Assembly (NCBI RefSeq): GCF_015350905.1
Contig: NZ_JADKRZ010000001.1
Location: 248,001-312,000, forward strand
Length of the DNA stretch: 64,000 nucleotides
Origin: Curtobacterium sp. VKM Ac-2865
GTDB taxonomy: Bacteria > Actinomycetota > Actinomycetes > Actinomycetales > Microbacteriaceae
Reading direction: 5' to 3'
Position 1 is the first letter of the stretch. Every line of letters starts with the position of its first letter. Under the pieces are notes generated by a model. That model was given only the letters and a program-made list of their open reading frames with translations. It searched no databases and was not told where the DNA came from. A program made the position numbers and the translations under genes. This document shows, one piece after another, positions 39,968 through 48,762 of the stretch.

Positions 39968-42007
39968 GTGACCACCGTCGCGCGCGTCGTCCTCGACTCG
40001 CCGCTCCCGCAGCTCGACCGGCTGTTCGACTACCGGGTACCGGCCGAGCACGAGGACACGTGCGTGCCCGGGGTCCGCGTGAAGGTCCCGCTGCGCACCG
40101 GCGCGCGGATGTCGGACGCCTACGTCATCGAGGTCGTCGAGGACGGTCCAGGGGCGCCGGGTGGCGCGTTCCCCGGCGAGCTGAGCGCCATCGAGACGCT
40201 CGTCAGCCCGGTGCCGGTGCTCGCGCCGGAGATCTGGACGCTGGCGCGCGCCGTGGCCGACCGGGCCGCCGGCGTGGCGAGCGACGTGCTCCGGCTCGCG
40301 GTGCCGACGCGGCAGGTCCGGGTCGAGAAGGCCTGGCTCGCGCGCGACCCCGACCACGTGCCGCCGCCGGTCGAGGCCCCCGCGGTGACCGGGTACGGCC
40401 CCGGGGTGCTCGAGGGCATCCTCACAGCGAACCAGCGTGCCGCCGTCGCCGCGATCCCACACCCCGTACAGCTGCCGGCACCGCCACCTGCCGACGCGGA
40501 GGCCGAAGCACCCGCCGATGCGCCCGCCGACCCCGCCTGGGTCCCCGGCTGGGCACTGACCCTCGCCGAGGCCGCCGCCCGCACCCTGGCCACCGAGCGG
40601 TCCGCCGTCATCGCCGTGCCGGACTTCCGCGACCTCACCGACCTGGAGCGCGCCCTGCACGCCCTGGTCCCCGCCGAGCGGGTGGTCCGCTTCGACGCCA
40701 AGCAGTCGAACGGGCAGCGCGCGAAGGCCCTGCTGCAGGCCCGCACGCACCCGGTCGTCGCGATCGGCAACCGCACGGCGATGTACGCGCCGGCCACCGA
40801 CCTCGGGCTCATCGCGATGTGGGACGACGGCGACGCGTCCTTCATCGAGCCCCGCGCGCCCTACGTACACACCCGCGACGTCGCCCTGGTCCGCGCGGCG
40901 CAGTCGGGTGCCGCACTGCTGTTCCTCTCGCACGCGCGGAGCACCGACGTGCAGCGCCTGGTCGAGCTGCACTGGCTCGACGACGTGACGCCGCTCCGGG
41001 CCGCGGTGCCGAAGGTCATCCCGACGGCGCAGCAGGTCAGCGCCGAGGGCTTCGCAGCGCAGGCGCGCATCCCGAGCAGCGCCTGGCGTGCCGCACGGGA
41101 GGCCAGCCGCACCGGCCCTGTGCTCGTGCAGGTCGCCAACCCGGGCTTCGGCACCGGGCTGGTCTGCGCCGACTGCGGGGAGCGCGCGCACTGCCGAGTG
41201 TGCGGAGGACCCCTCGGCAGCCCGACGCACGGCGCCGTTCCCCAGTGCCGGTTCTGCGGCGCCCTCGCGGCCGGGTACCGCTGTCCGACGTGTGGCGGCG
41301 GCAAGCTCAAGGCCGTCGGCCAGGGAGCACAGCGCACCGCCGACGAACTCGGCCGGGCGTTCCCGGGCACGCGCATCATCGTCGCGGACGGCTCCCGCCC
41401 GATCGACGAGGTCCCGGCACGCCCGGCGGTCGTCGTGGCCACCCGCGGAGCCGAGCCGTCGACACCCGGCGGCTACGCCTGCGTGCTGCTCCTCGACGGC
41501 GAGAAGATGCTCGGGCGCGAAGGTCTCCGGGTGCAAGAGGAAGTGCTGCGCTTCTGGACGAACGCGGCCGCCAAGGGCGCTCCCGGGGCTGAGGCCTACC
41601 TCGTCGGCATCGGCGGGTCACTGGCGACCGCGATGGCGCTGTGGCGCCTCGACACGCCCGCCCACGACGAACTCGTCGACCGTCGCGAGCTGATGTTCCC
41701 GCCGGCGGTCCGTGTCGCGACGCTCACCGGGACGGAAGAGGCGGTGACCGCAGCGGTCGAGGCCCTCGGGGAAGCGCCCGTCGGGCCGGTGCTCGGACCG
41801 GTCCCCGTTGACGACCCCGTGCCCGGCACGGTCCGGGCGATCGTGCGATTCCCGTACGCCCACGGCACCGAGGTCGCTGCGACGCTCAAGGCCGAGGTCA
41901 TCCGCCGGTCATCGACACGGCGGGTGCTCCCGGGCGGCAACCGCCGACGAGCCGCACCCACACTGCGGGCGCGGCTCGACGACGCGGAGCCGTTCGCCGA
42001 GGTCTGA
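39968..42007 (+). CDS. priA: PriA-like primosomal protein N' with degenerate helicase motifs
   Basis: 679 residues. The N-terminal PriA DNA-binding domain is clear (VVLDSPLPQLDRLFDYRVPA) and a zinc-ribbon region with paired cysteines (CADCGERAHCRVCGG, CRFCG, CPTCGG; about 400-445) is kept. But no GxGKT Walker A occurs where the helicase P-loop should be, and the DEEH box reads WDDGD. The C-terminal helicase lobe is also weakened. Actinobacterial PriA proteins are known to be helicase-dead, so a scaffolding role in replication restart is likely. The GTG is eight bases after metK. Confidence 0.92.
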   Translation: MTTVARVVLDSPLPQLDRLFDYRVPAEHEDTCVPGVRVKVPLRTGARMSDAYVIEVVEDGPGAPGGAFPGELSAIETLVSPVPVLAPEIWTLARAVADRAAGVASDVLRLAVPTRQVRVEKAWLARDPDHVPPPVEAPAVTGYGPGVLEGILTANQRAAVAAIPHPVQLPAPPPADAEAEAPADAPADPAWVPGWALTLAEAAARTLATERSAVIAVPDFRDLTDLERALHALVPAERVVRFDAKQSNGQRAKALLQARTHPVVAIGNRTAMYAPATDLGLIAMWDDGDASFIEPRAPYVHTRDVALVRAAQSGAALLFLSHARSTDVQRLVELHWLDDVTPLRAAVPKVIPTAQQVSAEGFAAQARIPSSAWRAAREASRTGPVLVQVANPGFGTGLVCADCGERAHCRVCGGPLGSPTHGAVPQCRFCGALAAGYRCPTCGGGKLKAVGQGAQRTADELGRAFPGTRIIVADGSRPIDEVPARPAVVVATRGAEPSTPGGYACVLLLDGEKMLGREGLRVQEEVLRFWTNAAAKGAPGAEAYLVGIGGSLATAMALWRLDTPAHDELVDRRELMFPPAVRVATLTGTEEAVTAAVEALGEAPVGPVLGPVPVDDPVPGTVRAIVRFPYAHGTEVAATLKAEVIRRSSTRRVLPGGNRRRAAPTLRARLDDAEPFAEV

Positions 42008-42013
42008 GACGAC

Positions 42014-42484
42014 TCAGGCGGTGGTGGTGCGGTCGCGGCGCTGACGCCCGTCCGGCCGCGGCAGGAACACGCCGAGGGCGACCATGCCGCCGGCGAGCAG
42101 CAGGTGCAGCCAGTTGTCGGCCGTGTTCAGCGGCACGAAGTTCGCGGCGGACGCGTGGTCGGCCGTGAAGAGCCCGTAGACGAACAGCACCAGGTAGACG
42201 ATGCCGCCGATCACCAGGTAGCTGCGCGAGCCGACGGCGCTCCGGGCGGCGGCCAGCCCGACGATGCCGAAGAGCAGGTGCACGATGTTGTGCAGGACCG
42301 AGACCTGGAACAGCCCGAGCAGCATCGCCATCGAGCCGTGCCCGGCGCCGCCGAGGTCGCCGGTCGTGATGCCGGGGACGAACCCGGCGATCCCGACGAC
42401 CAGGAACACGAGGCCCACGACGAGGGTGGCCTTCTGGATGGTGGAACCGGCGTACCGGTTGGTGGAGGTGGTGATGTCTGCCAT
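42014..42484 (-). CDS. DUF4383 integral membrane protein
   Basis: 156 residues with four membrane helices (about 18-40, 55-80, 86-108 and 118-140 by eye). It has the DUF4383 features of a first helix after TIQKATLVVGLVFLVVGI, then GLFQVSVLHNIVHLLFGIVG and a late NTADNWLHLLLAGGMV. The tail is basic (RPDGRQRRDRTTTA). Family function is unknown; it is common in actinobacteria. The ATG at 42484 has a TACGGT box seven bases upstream on its strand, so the mRNA may be leaderless. It converges on priA with six bases between stops. Confidence 0.88.
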   Translation of the reverse strand: MADITTSTNRYAGSTIQKATLVVGLVFLVVGIAGFVPGITTGDLGGAGHGSMAMLLGLFQVSVLHNIVHLLFGIVGLAAARSAVGSRSYLVIGGIVYLVLFVYGLFTADHASAANFVPLNTADNWLHLLLAGGMVALGVFLPRPDGRQRRDRTTTA

Positions 42485-42491
42485 GAGCGGG

Positions 42492-42497
42492 ACCGTA
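42492..42497 (-). promoter_or_regulatory. -10 element of a probable leaderless DUF4383 promoter
   Basis: TACGGT on the minus strand lies seven bases before the ATG at 42484. Confidence 0.45.
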
Positions 42498-42596
42498 CGC
42501 ACATCGCTCGCGGCTGGTTCCGTGACGGCACCCACCTGCGCCGGACGGACAGCCGCTGACCGCCCGGCACCCGCGCGGCATGGGAGGATCGGACTC

Positions 42597-43547
42597 ATGC
42601 GTCTCGTCGTCGCCGGCAGCCCCGCTGCGGCCGTCCCCACCCTCCGTCGGCTCGCGGCGTCCGACCACGAGATCGCCGCGGTGCTGACGCGTCCGCCGAC
42701 GCCACAGGGCCGCAAGCGCGTGCTCACCCCGACGCCCGTCGCCCAGGCCGCCGCGGAGCTCGGGCTCCCCGTGCTCGAGGCCGCCCGAGTCGACGACGAG
42801 GTCACCCGCCGCATCGCCGAGCTGGACGTCGACCTCGGCGTCATCGTCGCCTACGGCGCCCTGCTCCGCCGAGCGGCACTCGACACCCCTCGCCACGGCT
42901 GGGTCAACCTGCACTTCTCCGACCTGCCGGCGTACCGCGGCGCCGCACCCGTCCAGCGTGCCGTGATGGCGGGCGACACCCGGACCGCCGCCACGGTGTT
43001 CCAGCTCGTGGAGGCGCTCGACGCCGGCCCCGTGTTCGTCAGCGAACCGTTCGCCATCGACGCCGAGGCCACGGCGGGCGAGGTGCTGGCCGCCATGGCC
43101 GACACCGGCGCCGAGGTCGTCGCCCGGGTCGTCGACGCCATCGCGGACGGCAGCGCCACCGCCACGGAGCAGGTCGGCGAGCCGACCACCGCCCCGAAGA
43201 CCACCATCGAGGACGGTCACGTCGACTTCGCCGCGCCGGCCGCCGCGGTCCACGCCCACATCCGCGGCGTGACGCCGGAGCCGGGCGCCTTCGCGCACCT
43301 GGGGGAGACCCGCGTCAAGCTCCTGCACGCCCACCGGGTCCACCAGACCGACCAGCCGGGAGGCCCGGGGGACCCCGCCTCGTCGCTCGCCCCCGGCGCG
43401 CTGGCCGTCCAGGGCGGCGCGCTCCTCGTCGGGACCGCCGACGAGCCGCTCGTGCTGGCCCGGGTGCAGCCGGCCGGCAAGACGGCGATGGACGCCGCCG
43501 CCTGGGCCCGTGGCCTCGGTCAGCTCGACGGGAAGGTCCTCGCATGA
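42597..43547 (+). CDS. fmt: methionyl-tRNA formyltransferase
   Basis: Formylates initiator Met-tRNA with formyl-THF. The 316-residue protein begins RLVVAGSPAAAVPTLRRLA and has the catalytic Asn104 and His106 in NLHFSDLPAYRGAAPVQRAV and Asp142 in EALDAGPVF, followed by the C-terminal OB-fold domain. The ATG at 42597 follows GGGAGGAT. The second residue run (VLTRPPTPQGRKRVLTPTP) is the tRNA-acceptor loop. Its stop overlaps rsmB (ATGA). Confidence 0.96.
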   Translation: MRLVVAGSPAAAVPTLRRLAASDHEIAAVLTRPPTPQGRKRVLTPTPVAQAAAELGLPVLEAARVDDEVTRRIAELDVDLGVIVAYGALLRRAALDTPRHGWVNLHFSDLPAYRGAAPVQRAVMAGDTRTAATVFQLVEALDAGPVFVSEPFAIDAEATAGEVLAAMADTGAEVVARVVDAIADGSATATEQVGEPTTAPKTTIEDGHVDFAAPAAAVHAHIRGVTPEPGAFAHLGETRVKLLHAHRVHQTDQPGGPGDPASSLAPGALAVQGGALLVGTADEPLVLARVQPAGKTAMDAAAWARGLGQLDGKVLA

Positions 43548-45052
43548 CCCCCCACCAGCAGCGGCAGCACCGCCCCGAGACCCGCACCGTCCGCGGCCCG
43601 AGTGCGCGCCGGGTCGCCTTCGACGTCATCCGGGCCGTGCAGGTCGACGACGCCTACGCCAACCTCCTGCTCCCGACGCGCATCCGCCGCGCCGCGCTCT
43701 CGGCGCGGGACGCCGGCTTCGCGACGGAGCTCACCTACGGCACGATCCGGATGATCGGCCGGTACGACGCCGTGGTCGAGGCCGCCTCCGGTCGGAAGGT
43801 CGGCAACGTCGAGGCCGACGTGCTCGACGTCCTGCGCCTCGGGGTCCACCAGCTGCTCGCGATGCGCACACCCACGCACGCTGCCGTCTCCGCCACCGTC
43901 GAGCTCACCCGCGAGGTCGGTGCCCACCGCGCCACCGGGTTCGTGAACGCCGTGATGCGCAAGGTCGCCGCGAAGACGCCCGAGGAGTGGGACACCGAGA
44001 TCACCCGGGGCCTGTCCGGGGACGAACTCCTCGCCACGCGGTGGTCACACCCGGCGTGGGTCATCGCCTCGCTGCGGGACGCCCTGGCTGCCGAGCGCTC
44101 CCGCGACGAACTCGTGGCGCTGCTCGCCGCCGACGACGTTGCTCCCCGCGTCCAGCTCGCCGCGCTGCCCGGACTCGCGACGGACGACGACCTGCGCACC
44201 GCGACCACGGCCGTGGAGCCCGCCGACGCCGAGCCGCAGGCCGACGACGCGACCGGTGCCGAGCCTTCCGTCCCGGCCGAGGCAGCCGACGTCGTGGCCG
44301 ACGCCGACGCGCTGCCGGTGTCGCCCGTCGGCATCCGCGGTGTGACCGGGGACCCCGCCCGCGTGCCGGGCATCGCGGCCGGACGGCTCCGCGTGCAGGA
44401 CGAGGGCTCGCAGCTCGCCGCACTGGCGCTGAGCCGGTCCTCGGCGATCCAGCCGGGGGAGCGGTGGCTCGACCTCTGTGCCGGACCCGGCGGCAAGGCC
44501 GCGCTGCTCGCGGCCGAGGCCGCACAGGCCGGCGCGACCCTCGTCGCGAACGAACTCGTGCCGGCGCGTGTCGGACTGGTGCGGAAGGCCCTCGCGGCGT
44601 TCGGCGACACCGTCAGCGTCGTCGAGGGGGACGCCCGCCGGTACGGCCAGGACGGCTCCGGCGTCCGCTACGACCGCGTGCTCCTCGACGCCCCGTGCAC
44701 CGGCCTCGGCGCGCTCCGTCGGCGCCCGGAGGCCCGCTGGCGCAAGGTCCCCGAAGACGTGCAGGAGCTCGCGGTGCTGCAGACCGAGCTGCTCGACGCC
44801 GCGGTGCGGGTGCTCGCACCCGGCGGCACGCTCGCGTACGTCACGTGCTCGCCGCACCTCGCCGAGACCCGCGGGCAGGTCGACGCGCTGATGCGCCGGC
44901 ACGGGGACCTGCTCGAGCAGGTCGACACCGCGTCGGTGGTCCGCTCGGTCGCCGCACGGGACCCACAGGTCGCGGACGGCATGACGGCGCAGCTCTGGCC
45001 ACACCGGGTCGGGACCGACGCGATGTTCATCGCGCTGTTCCGCCGCCGGTGA
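43544..45052 (+). CDS. rsmB: 16S rRNA (cytosine(967)-C(5))-methyltransferase
   Basis: 502 residues. The N-terminal NusB-like RNA-binding domain is visible (RRVAFDVIRAVQVDDAYANL, ELTYGTIRMIGRYDAVVEAA), then a variable acidic insertion (about 215-265), and a SAM methyltransferase domain with LDLCAGPGGKAALLAAEA. The two catalytic cysteines are Cys385 in LDAPCTGLGALRRRPEARW (motif IV) and Cys435 in VTCSPHLAE (motif VI). The ATG overlaps the fmt stop, the common fmt-rsmB pairing. The acidic insertion is longer than in many relatives. Confidence 0.95.
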   Translation: MTPHQQRQHRPETRTVRGPSARRVAFDVIRAVQVDDAYANLLLPTRIRRAALSARDAGFATELTYGTIRMIGRYDAVVEAASGRKVGNVEADVLDVLRLGVHQLLAMRTPTHAAVSATVELTREVGAHRATGFVNAVMRKVAAKTPEEWDTEITRGLSGDELLATRWSHPAWVIASLRDALAAERSRDELVALLAADDVAPRVQLAALPGLATDDDLRTATTAVEPADAEPQADDATGAEPSVPAEAADVVADADALPVSPVGIRGVTGDPARVPGIAAGRLRVQDEGSQLAALALSRSSAIQPGERWLDLCAGPGGKAALLAAEAAQAGATLVANELVPARVGLVRKALAAFGDTVSVVEGDARRYGQDGSGVRYDRVLLDAPCTGLGALRRRPEARWRKVPEDVQELAVLQTELLDAAVRVLAPGGTLAYVTCSPHLAETRGQVDALMRRHGDLLEQVDTASVVRSVAARDPQVADGMTAQLWPHRVGTDAMFIALFRRR

Positions 45053-45061
45053 CGCGGCCGG

Positions 45062-45655
45062 TCACTCCATCCGGAAGTCGAAGCCGTCGTTGCTGGCCAG
45101 CCGACCCGCGGCGCGGACGAAGCGCAGCCCCTTGCCCAGGGTCCCGTCGGCGGTCGTGACGTTCTGGTCCTCGGCCTCGCGGATGCGCCAGGCGAGGTCC
45201 GTGCCGCGGGCGTCGTAGGCGACCCGCTCCATCGCCTCGACCACCCGGCGCTCGGCGACGGCGTCGACCTGCCGTGCGGTCGGCACCGGCTCGTCGGTGG
45301 GGACCGTGTCGTCCGGGTCCTCGGTGGGCTCGCCGCTCCGGGCGGCGGTCAGCAGCACCGTGCCGGTGGCCGCCACGCCCGCGAGGGCGTCGGCGTGGGT
45401 CAGTCCGAGCCCGCCGGACATGACCAGCTCGATGTCCACGGTCACCGGCGTGCCGTGGTCGAGCCGGGTCAGCCGGACCTGTCCGCGGCCGCCCCCGTTC
45501 TCCCAGCGCACCGCGTCGCCGTGGGACAGGAAGAGCGCGAAGTCCATGACCTCGAGCACGTCCTCGAGCTCGCGGATCACGTCGGGCAGCGGTGCGCCGG
45601 CGTCCGGGGCGAACACGACCCGCACGAGGATGGACTCCGGCCCCACATCCGTCAT
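45062..45655 (-). CDS. unknown protein between rsmB and rpe
   Basis: 197 residues, acidic, without membrane helices or signal peptide. The first 100 residues look like a small alpha/beta domain (ILVRVVFAPDAG, IRELEDVLEVMDFALFLSHG, GHGTP-type turn DHGTPVTVDIELVMSGG). After an acidic linker (SGEPTEDPDDTVPTDEP), a helical C-terminal part follows (RRVVEAMERVAYDARGTDL). I do not recognise a family. A TAGGCT box lies exactly six bases before the ATG on its strand, supporting expression and the start. Confidence 0.75.
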   Translation of the reverse strand: MTDVGPESILVRVVFAPDAGAPLPDVIRELEDVLEVMDFALFLSHGDAVRWENGGGRGQVRLTRLDHGTPVTVDIELVMSGGLGLTHADALAGVAATGTVLLTAARSGEPTEDPDDTVPTDEPVPTARQVDAVAERRVVEAMERVAYDARGTDLAWRIREAEDQNVTTADGTLGKGLRFVRAAGRLASNDGFDFRME

Positions 45656-45661
45656 GGTCGC

Positions 45662-45667
45662 AGCCTA
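45662..45667 (-). promoter_or_regulatory. -10 element of a probable leaderless promoter of the 45655 gene
   Basis: TAGGCT on the minus strand lies exactly six bases before the ATG at 45655. The rpe -10 box on the other strand is 22 bases away. Confidence 0.5.
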
Positions 45668-45688
45668 GGGGGGCCCGCCGAGCGCCGG

Positions 45689-45694
45689 TAGGGT
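45689..45694 (+). promoter_or_regulatory. -10 element of a probable leaderless rpe promoter
   Basis: TAGGGT lies exactly six bases before the GTG at 45701. No Shine-Dalgarno sequence is present. Confidence 0.5.
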
Positions 45695-45700
45695 TGTCGG

Positions 45701-46366
45701 GTGACGATCCGCATCTCGCCGAGCATCCTGTCCGCCGACTTCGCGAACCTCGAGCGCGAGCTCGGGCGCATCGCCACCGCCGACCTGGTGCACGTCGACG
45801 TGATGGACAACCACTTCGTGCCGAACCTGACGCTCGGGCTGCCGGTCGTCGAGCGCCTGCAGCAGGTCTCGCCGGTGCCGCTCGACGTCCACCTGATGAT
45901 CACGGACGCCGACACCGAGGCCCCGAAGTACGCCGAGCTCGGGGTGTCGAGCGTGACCTTCCACCTCGAGGCGGCGACCGACCCGGTGGCGACGGCCGCG
46001 GCGATCCGGTCGAACGGCGCTCGTGCCGCGGTCGCGGTGAAGCCCGGCACGCCGATCACGCCCGTGCTCGCGCACCTCGACGCCTACGACATGATCCTGC
46101 TCATGACGGTCGAGCCCGGGTTCGGTGGCCAGTCCTTCATGCCCGAGGTGATGCCGAAGCTCGCCGACGCCCGTGCCGCCGTCGACGCCTCCGGTCTCGA
46201 CGTCTGGCTCGAGGTCGACGGCGGCATCGCGGTCGACACCGTTCCCCAGGTCGTCCGGAGCGGGGCGGACACCCTGGTCGCCGGTTCCGCGGTCTACGGC
46301 GGCGACCCCGAGTCCCGCATCCGTGACCTCCGCGAAGCGGCGCAGCGTGCGCTCGCGGGACGGTAG
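45701..46366 (+). CDS. rpe: ribulose-phosphate 3-epimerase
   Basis: Interconverts ribulose 5-phosphate and xylulose 5-phosphate in the pentose phosphate pathway. The 221-residue TIM barrel has ISPSILSADFANLERE, VHVDVMDNHFVPNLTLGLP (metal-ligand Asp/His), the second catalytic Asp in EVDGGIA, and the phosphate loop MTVEPGFGGQSF. GTG 45701 agrees with both the family N-terminus and the leaderless promoter. It lies just before the his genes, which need ribose 5-phosphate-derived PRPP. Confidence 0.96.
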   Translation: MTIRISPSILSADFANLERELGRIATADLVHVDVMDNHFVPNLTLGLPVVERLQQVSPVPLDVHLMITDADTEAPKYAELGVSSVTFHLEAATDPVATAAAIRSNGARAAVAVKPGTPITPVLAHLDAYDMILLMTVEPGFGGQSFMPEVMPKLADARAAVDASGLDVWLEVDGGIAVDTVPQVVRSGADTLVAGSAVYGGDPESRIRDLREAAQRALAGR

Positions 46367-46369
46367 CCT
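46364..46369 (+). promoter_or_regulatory. -10 element of a probable leaderless promoter of the his-trp operon
   Basis: TAGCCT, starting in the rpe stop codon, is exactly six bases before the hisE GTG at 46376. Confidence 0.5.
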
Positions 46370-46375
46370 GGTCCC

Positions 46376-46639
46376 GTGAAGACGTTCGACGAGCTGTTCG
46401 CGGAGCTGACCGAGAAGGCCGCATCGCGCCCCGAGGGCTCCGGCACCGTCGCCGAACTGGATGCCGGCGTGCACCAGATCGGCAAGAAGATCGTGGAAGA
46501 GGCCGCCGAGGTCTGGATGGCCGCCGAGTACGAGGGCGACGTCCGCACGGCCGAGGAGATCTCGCAGCTCGTGTACCACCTGCAGGTGCTCATGGTCGCG
46601 AAGGGCCTCACCCCGGCGGACGTCTGGCGACATCTGTGA
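46376..46639 (+). CDS. hisE: phosphoribosyl-ATP diphosphatase
   Basis: Hydrolyses PR-ATP to PR-AMP in histidine synthesis. The 87-residue all-helical MazG-like protein carries [36 protein letters not shown] with the metal-binding EExxE-type residues, and [20 protein letters not shown]. The GTG at 46376 is chosen by family N-terminus and by a TAGCCT box six bases upstream. As usual in actinobacteria it stands next to hisG and is separate from hisI. Confidence 0.95.
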   Translation: MKTFDELFAELTEKAASRPEGSGTVAELDAGVHQIGKKIVEEAAEVWMAAEYEGDVRTAEEISQLVYHLQVLMVAKGLTPADVWRHL

Positions 46640-46683
46640 CGCGCTGACCAGTCGCCGACCTCCACCAGAAAGCAGACCACCTG

Positions 46684-47523
46684 ATGCTGCGCATCGCCGT
46701 GCCCAACAAGGGCTCGCTCTCCGAGACCGCCTCCGAGATGCTGCGGGAGGCCGGCTACGCCGGTCGTCGTGACCCAAAGGCCCTCCACCTGATCGACGAG
46801 CGCAACGGCGTGGAGTTCTTCTTCCTCCGTCCGCGTGACATCGCCACGTACGTGGGCTCCGGGGCGCTCGACGTCGGCATCACCGGCCGCGACCTGCTCC
46901 TCGACTCGGGGTCCCAGGCGCGCGAGGTCGACGCCCTCGGGTTCGCCGACTCGACCTTCCGCTTCGCGGGCACGCCAGGACGGTACAGCTCGCTGCAGGA
47001 CCTCGACGGGGTCCGCGTCGCGACGAGCTACCCGGGGCTGGTGGGGGAGTTCCTCGGTCGTCACGGCGTGACCGCCACGCTCGTGCAGCTCGACGGTGCC
47101 GTCGAGAGCGCCGTCCGGCTCGGGGTCGCAGACGCGGTCGCCGACGTCGTCTCGACGGGCAGCACCCTGCGCCAGGCGGGCCTGGAGATCTTCGGTCCGG
47201 TCATCCTCGAGTCGACCGCGCTGCTCATCTCCACCGACGAGACCATCCCCGGCATCGACGTGCTCCGTCGTCGGCTGCAGGGCGTGCTCGTCGCCCGCGG
47301 CTACGTGATGCTCGACTACGACATCCCGACCGACCTGCTCGAGCAGGCGACCGCGATCGCCTCGGGCATCGAGTCCCCGACGGTCTCGCCGCTGCACGGA
47401 CGCGACTGGTCCGCCGTCCGCGTGATGATCCCGCGCGACGACGCCAACCTCATCATGGACGCGCTCTACGACCTCGGCGCCCGCGCCATCCTCGTGAGCC
47501 CCATCCACGCCGCACGACTGTGA
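46684..47523 (+). CDS. hisG: ATP phosphoribosyltransferase
   Basis: First step of histidine synthesis, feedback-inhibited by histidine. The 279-residue protein is the long form (HisG_L) with its own regulatory domain, so no hisZ is needed. It begins [20 protein letters not shown] and has [35 protein letters not shown] with the PRPP site, and a C-terminal ACT-like domain including [23 protein letters not shown] 46684; the upstream site is weak. Its stop overlaps the hisF start. Confidence 0.96.
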   Translation: MLRIAVPNKGSLSETASEMLREAGYAGRRDPKALHLIDERNGVEFFFLRPRDIATYVGSGALDVGITGRDLLLDSGSQAREVDALGFADSTFRFAGTPGRYSSLQDLDGVRVATSYPGLVGEFLGRHGVTATLVQLDGAVESAVRLGVADAVADVVSTGSTLRQAGLEIFGPVILESTALLISTDETIPGIDVLRRRLQGVLVARGYVMLDYDIPTDLLEQATAIASGIESPTVSPLHGRDWSAVRVMIPRDDANLIMDALYDLGARAILVSPIHAARL

Positions 47524-48308
47524 GCACCGCCGTGGGCGGCACCCGTGGCGGCGTCGCGGTCCGCGTCGTCCCGTGCCTCGACGTCTCCGGCGGCCGGGTG
47601 GTCAAGGGCGTCAACTTCCTCGACCTGCAGGACGCCGGTGACCCGGTCGAGCTCGCCGCGCGCTACTACGAGCAGGGTGCTGACGAGCTGACCTTCCTCG
47701 ACGTCGGGGCCACGGTGGAGAACCGCTCGACGATGTACGACACGGTCACCAGGACGGCCGAGCAGGTCTTCATCCCGCTCACCGTCGGCGGTGGCGTGCG
47801 CAGCGTGGACGACGTGTCCCGACTGCAGCAGTGCGGCGCCGACAAGATCGGCGTCAACAGCGCGGCGATCGCCCGGCCCGAGCTCGTCGGGGAGATCGCC
47901 GACCGCTTCGGCGCGCAGGCCGTGGTGCTCTCGCTCGACGTCAAGCGCTCGGAGCGCACCGCCTCGGGCTTCGTCGTGACGACCCACGGCGGCCGCACGG
48001 AGACCGACGTCGACGCGGTCGCGTGGGCCCGCGAGGCCGTCGAGCGGGGCGCCGGTGAGCTGCTCGTGAACTCGATCGACGCCGACGGCACGAAGAACGG
48101 CTTCGACCTCGACCTCGTGCGCGCCGTCCGCGCCGTGTCGACCGTGCCGGTGATCGCCTCGGGCGGTGCCGGGCGGGTCGAGCACTTCGCGCCGGCCGTC
48201 GACGCCGGTGCCGACGCCGTGCTCGCCGCCAGCGTGTTCCACCGCGCGGAGATGACCATCGGCGACGTCAAGGACGCCCTGCGGGAGTCCGGGCACGCCG
48301 TACGCTAG
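47520..48308 (+). CDS. hisF: imidazole glycerol phosphate synthase cyclase subunit
   Basis: Makes imidazole glycerol phosphate and AICAR with ammonia from HisH. The 262-residue barrel has the catalytic aspartates Asp21 in [15 protein letters not shown] and Asp140 in LSLDVKRSE, and phosphate-binding GGGVRS and [11 protein letters not shown]. The N-terminus is about ten residues longer than in many relatives ([10 protein letters not shown]). The GTG overlaps the hisG stop. Its partner hisH, and hisA/hisB/hisC/hisD, are not in this window. Confidence 0.96.
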   Translation: MSTAVGGTRGGVAVRVVPCLDVSGGRVVKGVNFLDLQDAGDPVELAARYYEQGADELTFLDVGATVENRSTMYDTVTRTAEQVFIPLTVGGGVRSVDDVSRLQQCGADKIGVNSAAIARPELVGEIADRFGAQAVVLSLDVKRSERTASGFVVTTHGGRTETDVDAVAWAREAVERGAGELLVNSIDADGTKNGFDLDLVRAVRAVSTVPVIASGGAGRVEHFAPAVDAGADAVLAASVFHRAEMTIGDVKDALRESGHAVR

Positions 48309-48315
48309 GAGCCTC

Positions 48316-48762
48316 ATGACCGACAGCACCAGCACCAGCACCGAGGCGGTCCTCGACCGCGCGCGCTTCGGTGCGGACGGCCTGCTCCCGGCAGTCGTGC
48401 AAGAGGAATCGTCGAAGGACGTCCTCATGCTCGGCTGGATGGACCGCGAAGCCCTCCGCCGCACCCTGACCGAGGGGCGGGTGACCTTCTGGTCCCGCTC
48501 GCGGCAGGAGTACTGGCGCAAGGGCGACACGTCCGGACACGCCCAGTACGTGCGTGCGGCCGCGCTGGACTGCGACGACGACACCCTCCTCGTGACCGTC
48601 GAGCAGGTCGGTGCCGCGTGCCACACGGGTGCCCACCGCTGCTTCGACGTCGACCCGCTCGACCCGGTCACCGCCTCGGCGCCTGCCGACGCGTCTGCCG
48701 ACGCGTCTGCCGACGCGTCTGCCGACGCGACGGTCTCCGACCTGACGGAGGCGACCCGATGA
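48316..48762 (+). CDS. hisI: phosphoribosyl-AMP cyclohydrolase
   Basis: Opens the adenine ring of PR-AMP. The 148-residue protein carries LMLGWMDREALRRTLTEGRV, TFWSRSRQEYWRKGDTSGH, the metal-binding LDCDDDT and CHTGAHRC. The C-terminal tail (about 118-148) is extended by an Ala-Asp-Ala-Ser repeat coded by 12-base tandem copies and is not part of the enzyme fold. It is the single-domain form; hisE is separate. The stop overlaps the trpE start (ATGA). Confidence 0.95.
   Translation: MTDSTSTSTEAVLDRARFGADGLLPAVVQEESSKDVLMLGWMDREALRRTLTEGRVTFWSRSRQEYWRKGDTSGHAQYVRAAALDCDDDTLLVTVEQVGAACHTGAHRCFDVDPLDPVTASAPADASADASADASADATVSDLTEATR
48685..48729 (+). repeat. 12-base tandem repeat inside the 3' end of hisI
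   Basis: Three perfect copies of GCCGACGCGTCT (48685-48720) plus nine bases of a fourth. Each copy adds Ala-Asp-Ala-Ser to the HisI tail in frame. Copy number could vary without a frameshift. Confidence 0.85.

Noticed and set aside
48625..48762. Frameshift or pseudogene at the 3' end of hisI
   Set aside because: The tail is repetitive but in frame, and the stop gives the exact ATGA overlap with trpE.
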